From NCBI GenBank assembly GCA_021292165.1, contig CM037878.1:11648857-11712856 (forward strand): DNA of 64,000 bases, read 5' to 3'. A model generated the notes under the pieces. The model was not told where the DNA came from and searched no databases. It saw only the letters and a list, made by a program, of their open reading frames with translations. The number at the start of each line of letters is the position of its first letter. Position 1 is the stretch's first letter. The position numbers and the translations under genes are program-made. Of the stretch, positions 28,325 to 64,000 are shown one piece after another. Origin of the DNA: Shinisaurus crocodilurus (Eukaryota; Chordata; Lepidosauria; Squamata; Shinisauridae).

Positions 28325-64000
<35,676 letters not shown>

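Overview
The window is nuclear DNA of a vertebrate, most probably a squamate reptile (lizard or snake). The evidence is split genes with GT-AG introns and a CpG-island promoter, set in DNA full of repeats typical of squamates: tRNA-derived 'Sauria'-type SINEs, CR1, L2-like and L1 LINEs, a DIRS-type retrotransposon, Tigger-like and hAT-like MITEs, and 5S-rRNA-derived SINEs. There are no bacterial, phage or CRISPR features.

Two host genes are present, both on the minus strand. RNPEPL1 (an M1-family aminopeptidase-like protein) starts in a CpG island near 24.1 kb and runs left through eight exons to 1215; its remaining exons lie beyond the left edge. The eight exons join in one continuous frame of 701 codons plus one base. 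They contain the zinc motif HEVAH-X18-E, a VAMEN motif in place of GAMEN, and a YEKG tyrosine motif. Exon 1 is unusually long because of a Pro/Cys/His-rich expansion encoded by a degenerate G-rich minisatellite.

ABCC5 (multidrug resistance protein 5) enters from the right edge and ends at a stop codon at 29851-29853. Twenty-two exons were placed. They join in one frame of 1052 codons plus stop and encode the end of transmembrane domain 1, NBD1, the linker, transmembrane domain 2 and NBD2. A 3' UTR of about 1.5 kb probably ends near 28.33 kb. The 3' end of ABCC5 is therefore about 4 kb upstream of the RNPEPL1 promoter, with both genes in the same orientation.

Layout: 0-24 kb, RNPEPL1 (its 11.8-kb intron 1 is a nest of repeats); 23.2-24.7 kb, CpG island; 24.7-28.3 kb, intergenic repeats; 28.3-64 kb, ABCC5. 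A DIRS-like retrotransposon with gag, RT/RNase H and tyrosine-recombinase remains sits at about 43.5-47.4 kb. A 5'-truncated CR1 LINE with an uninterrupted 381-codon reverse-transcriptase ORF sits at 40.3-41.5 kb.

The least expected signals are in the repeats and their contact with splice sites. (1) A hairpin hAT-like MITE family makes 8-bp duplications that nearly all read nnnTAnnn; two copies are composites (one arm, about 220 bp of unrelated DNA, then a full hairpin) with perfect outer duplications. (2) A 783-bp hAT-like element rich in GACTCG motifs has a similar 'complete unit plus one end' structure. (3) 5S-rRNA-derived SINEs share their 3' tail with the CR1 LINE in the same window. (4) An L1 tail and a TAC microsatellite lie directly against the splice donors of RNPEPL1 exon 3 and one ABCC5 exon.
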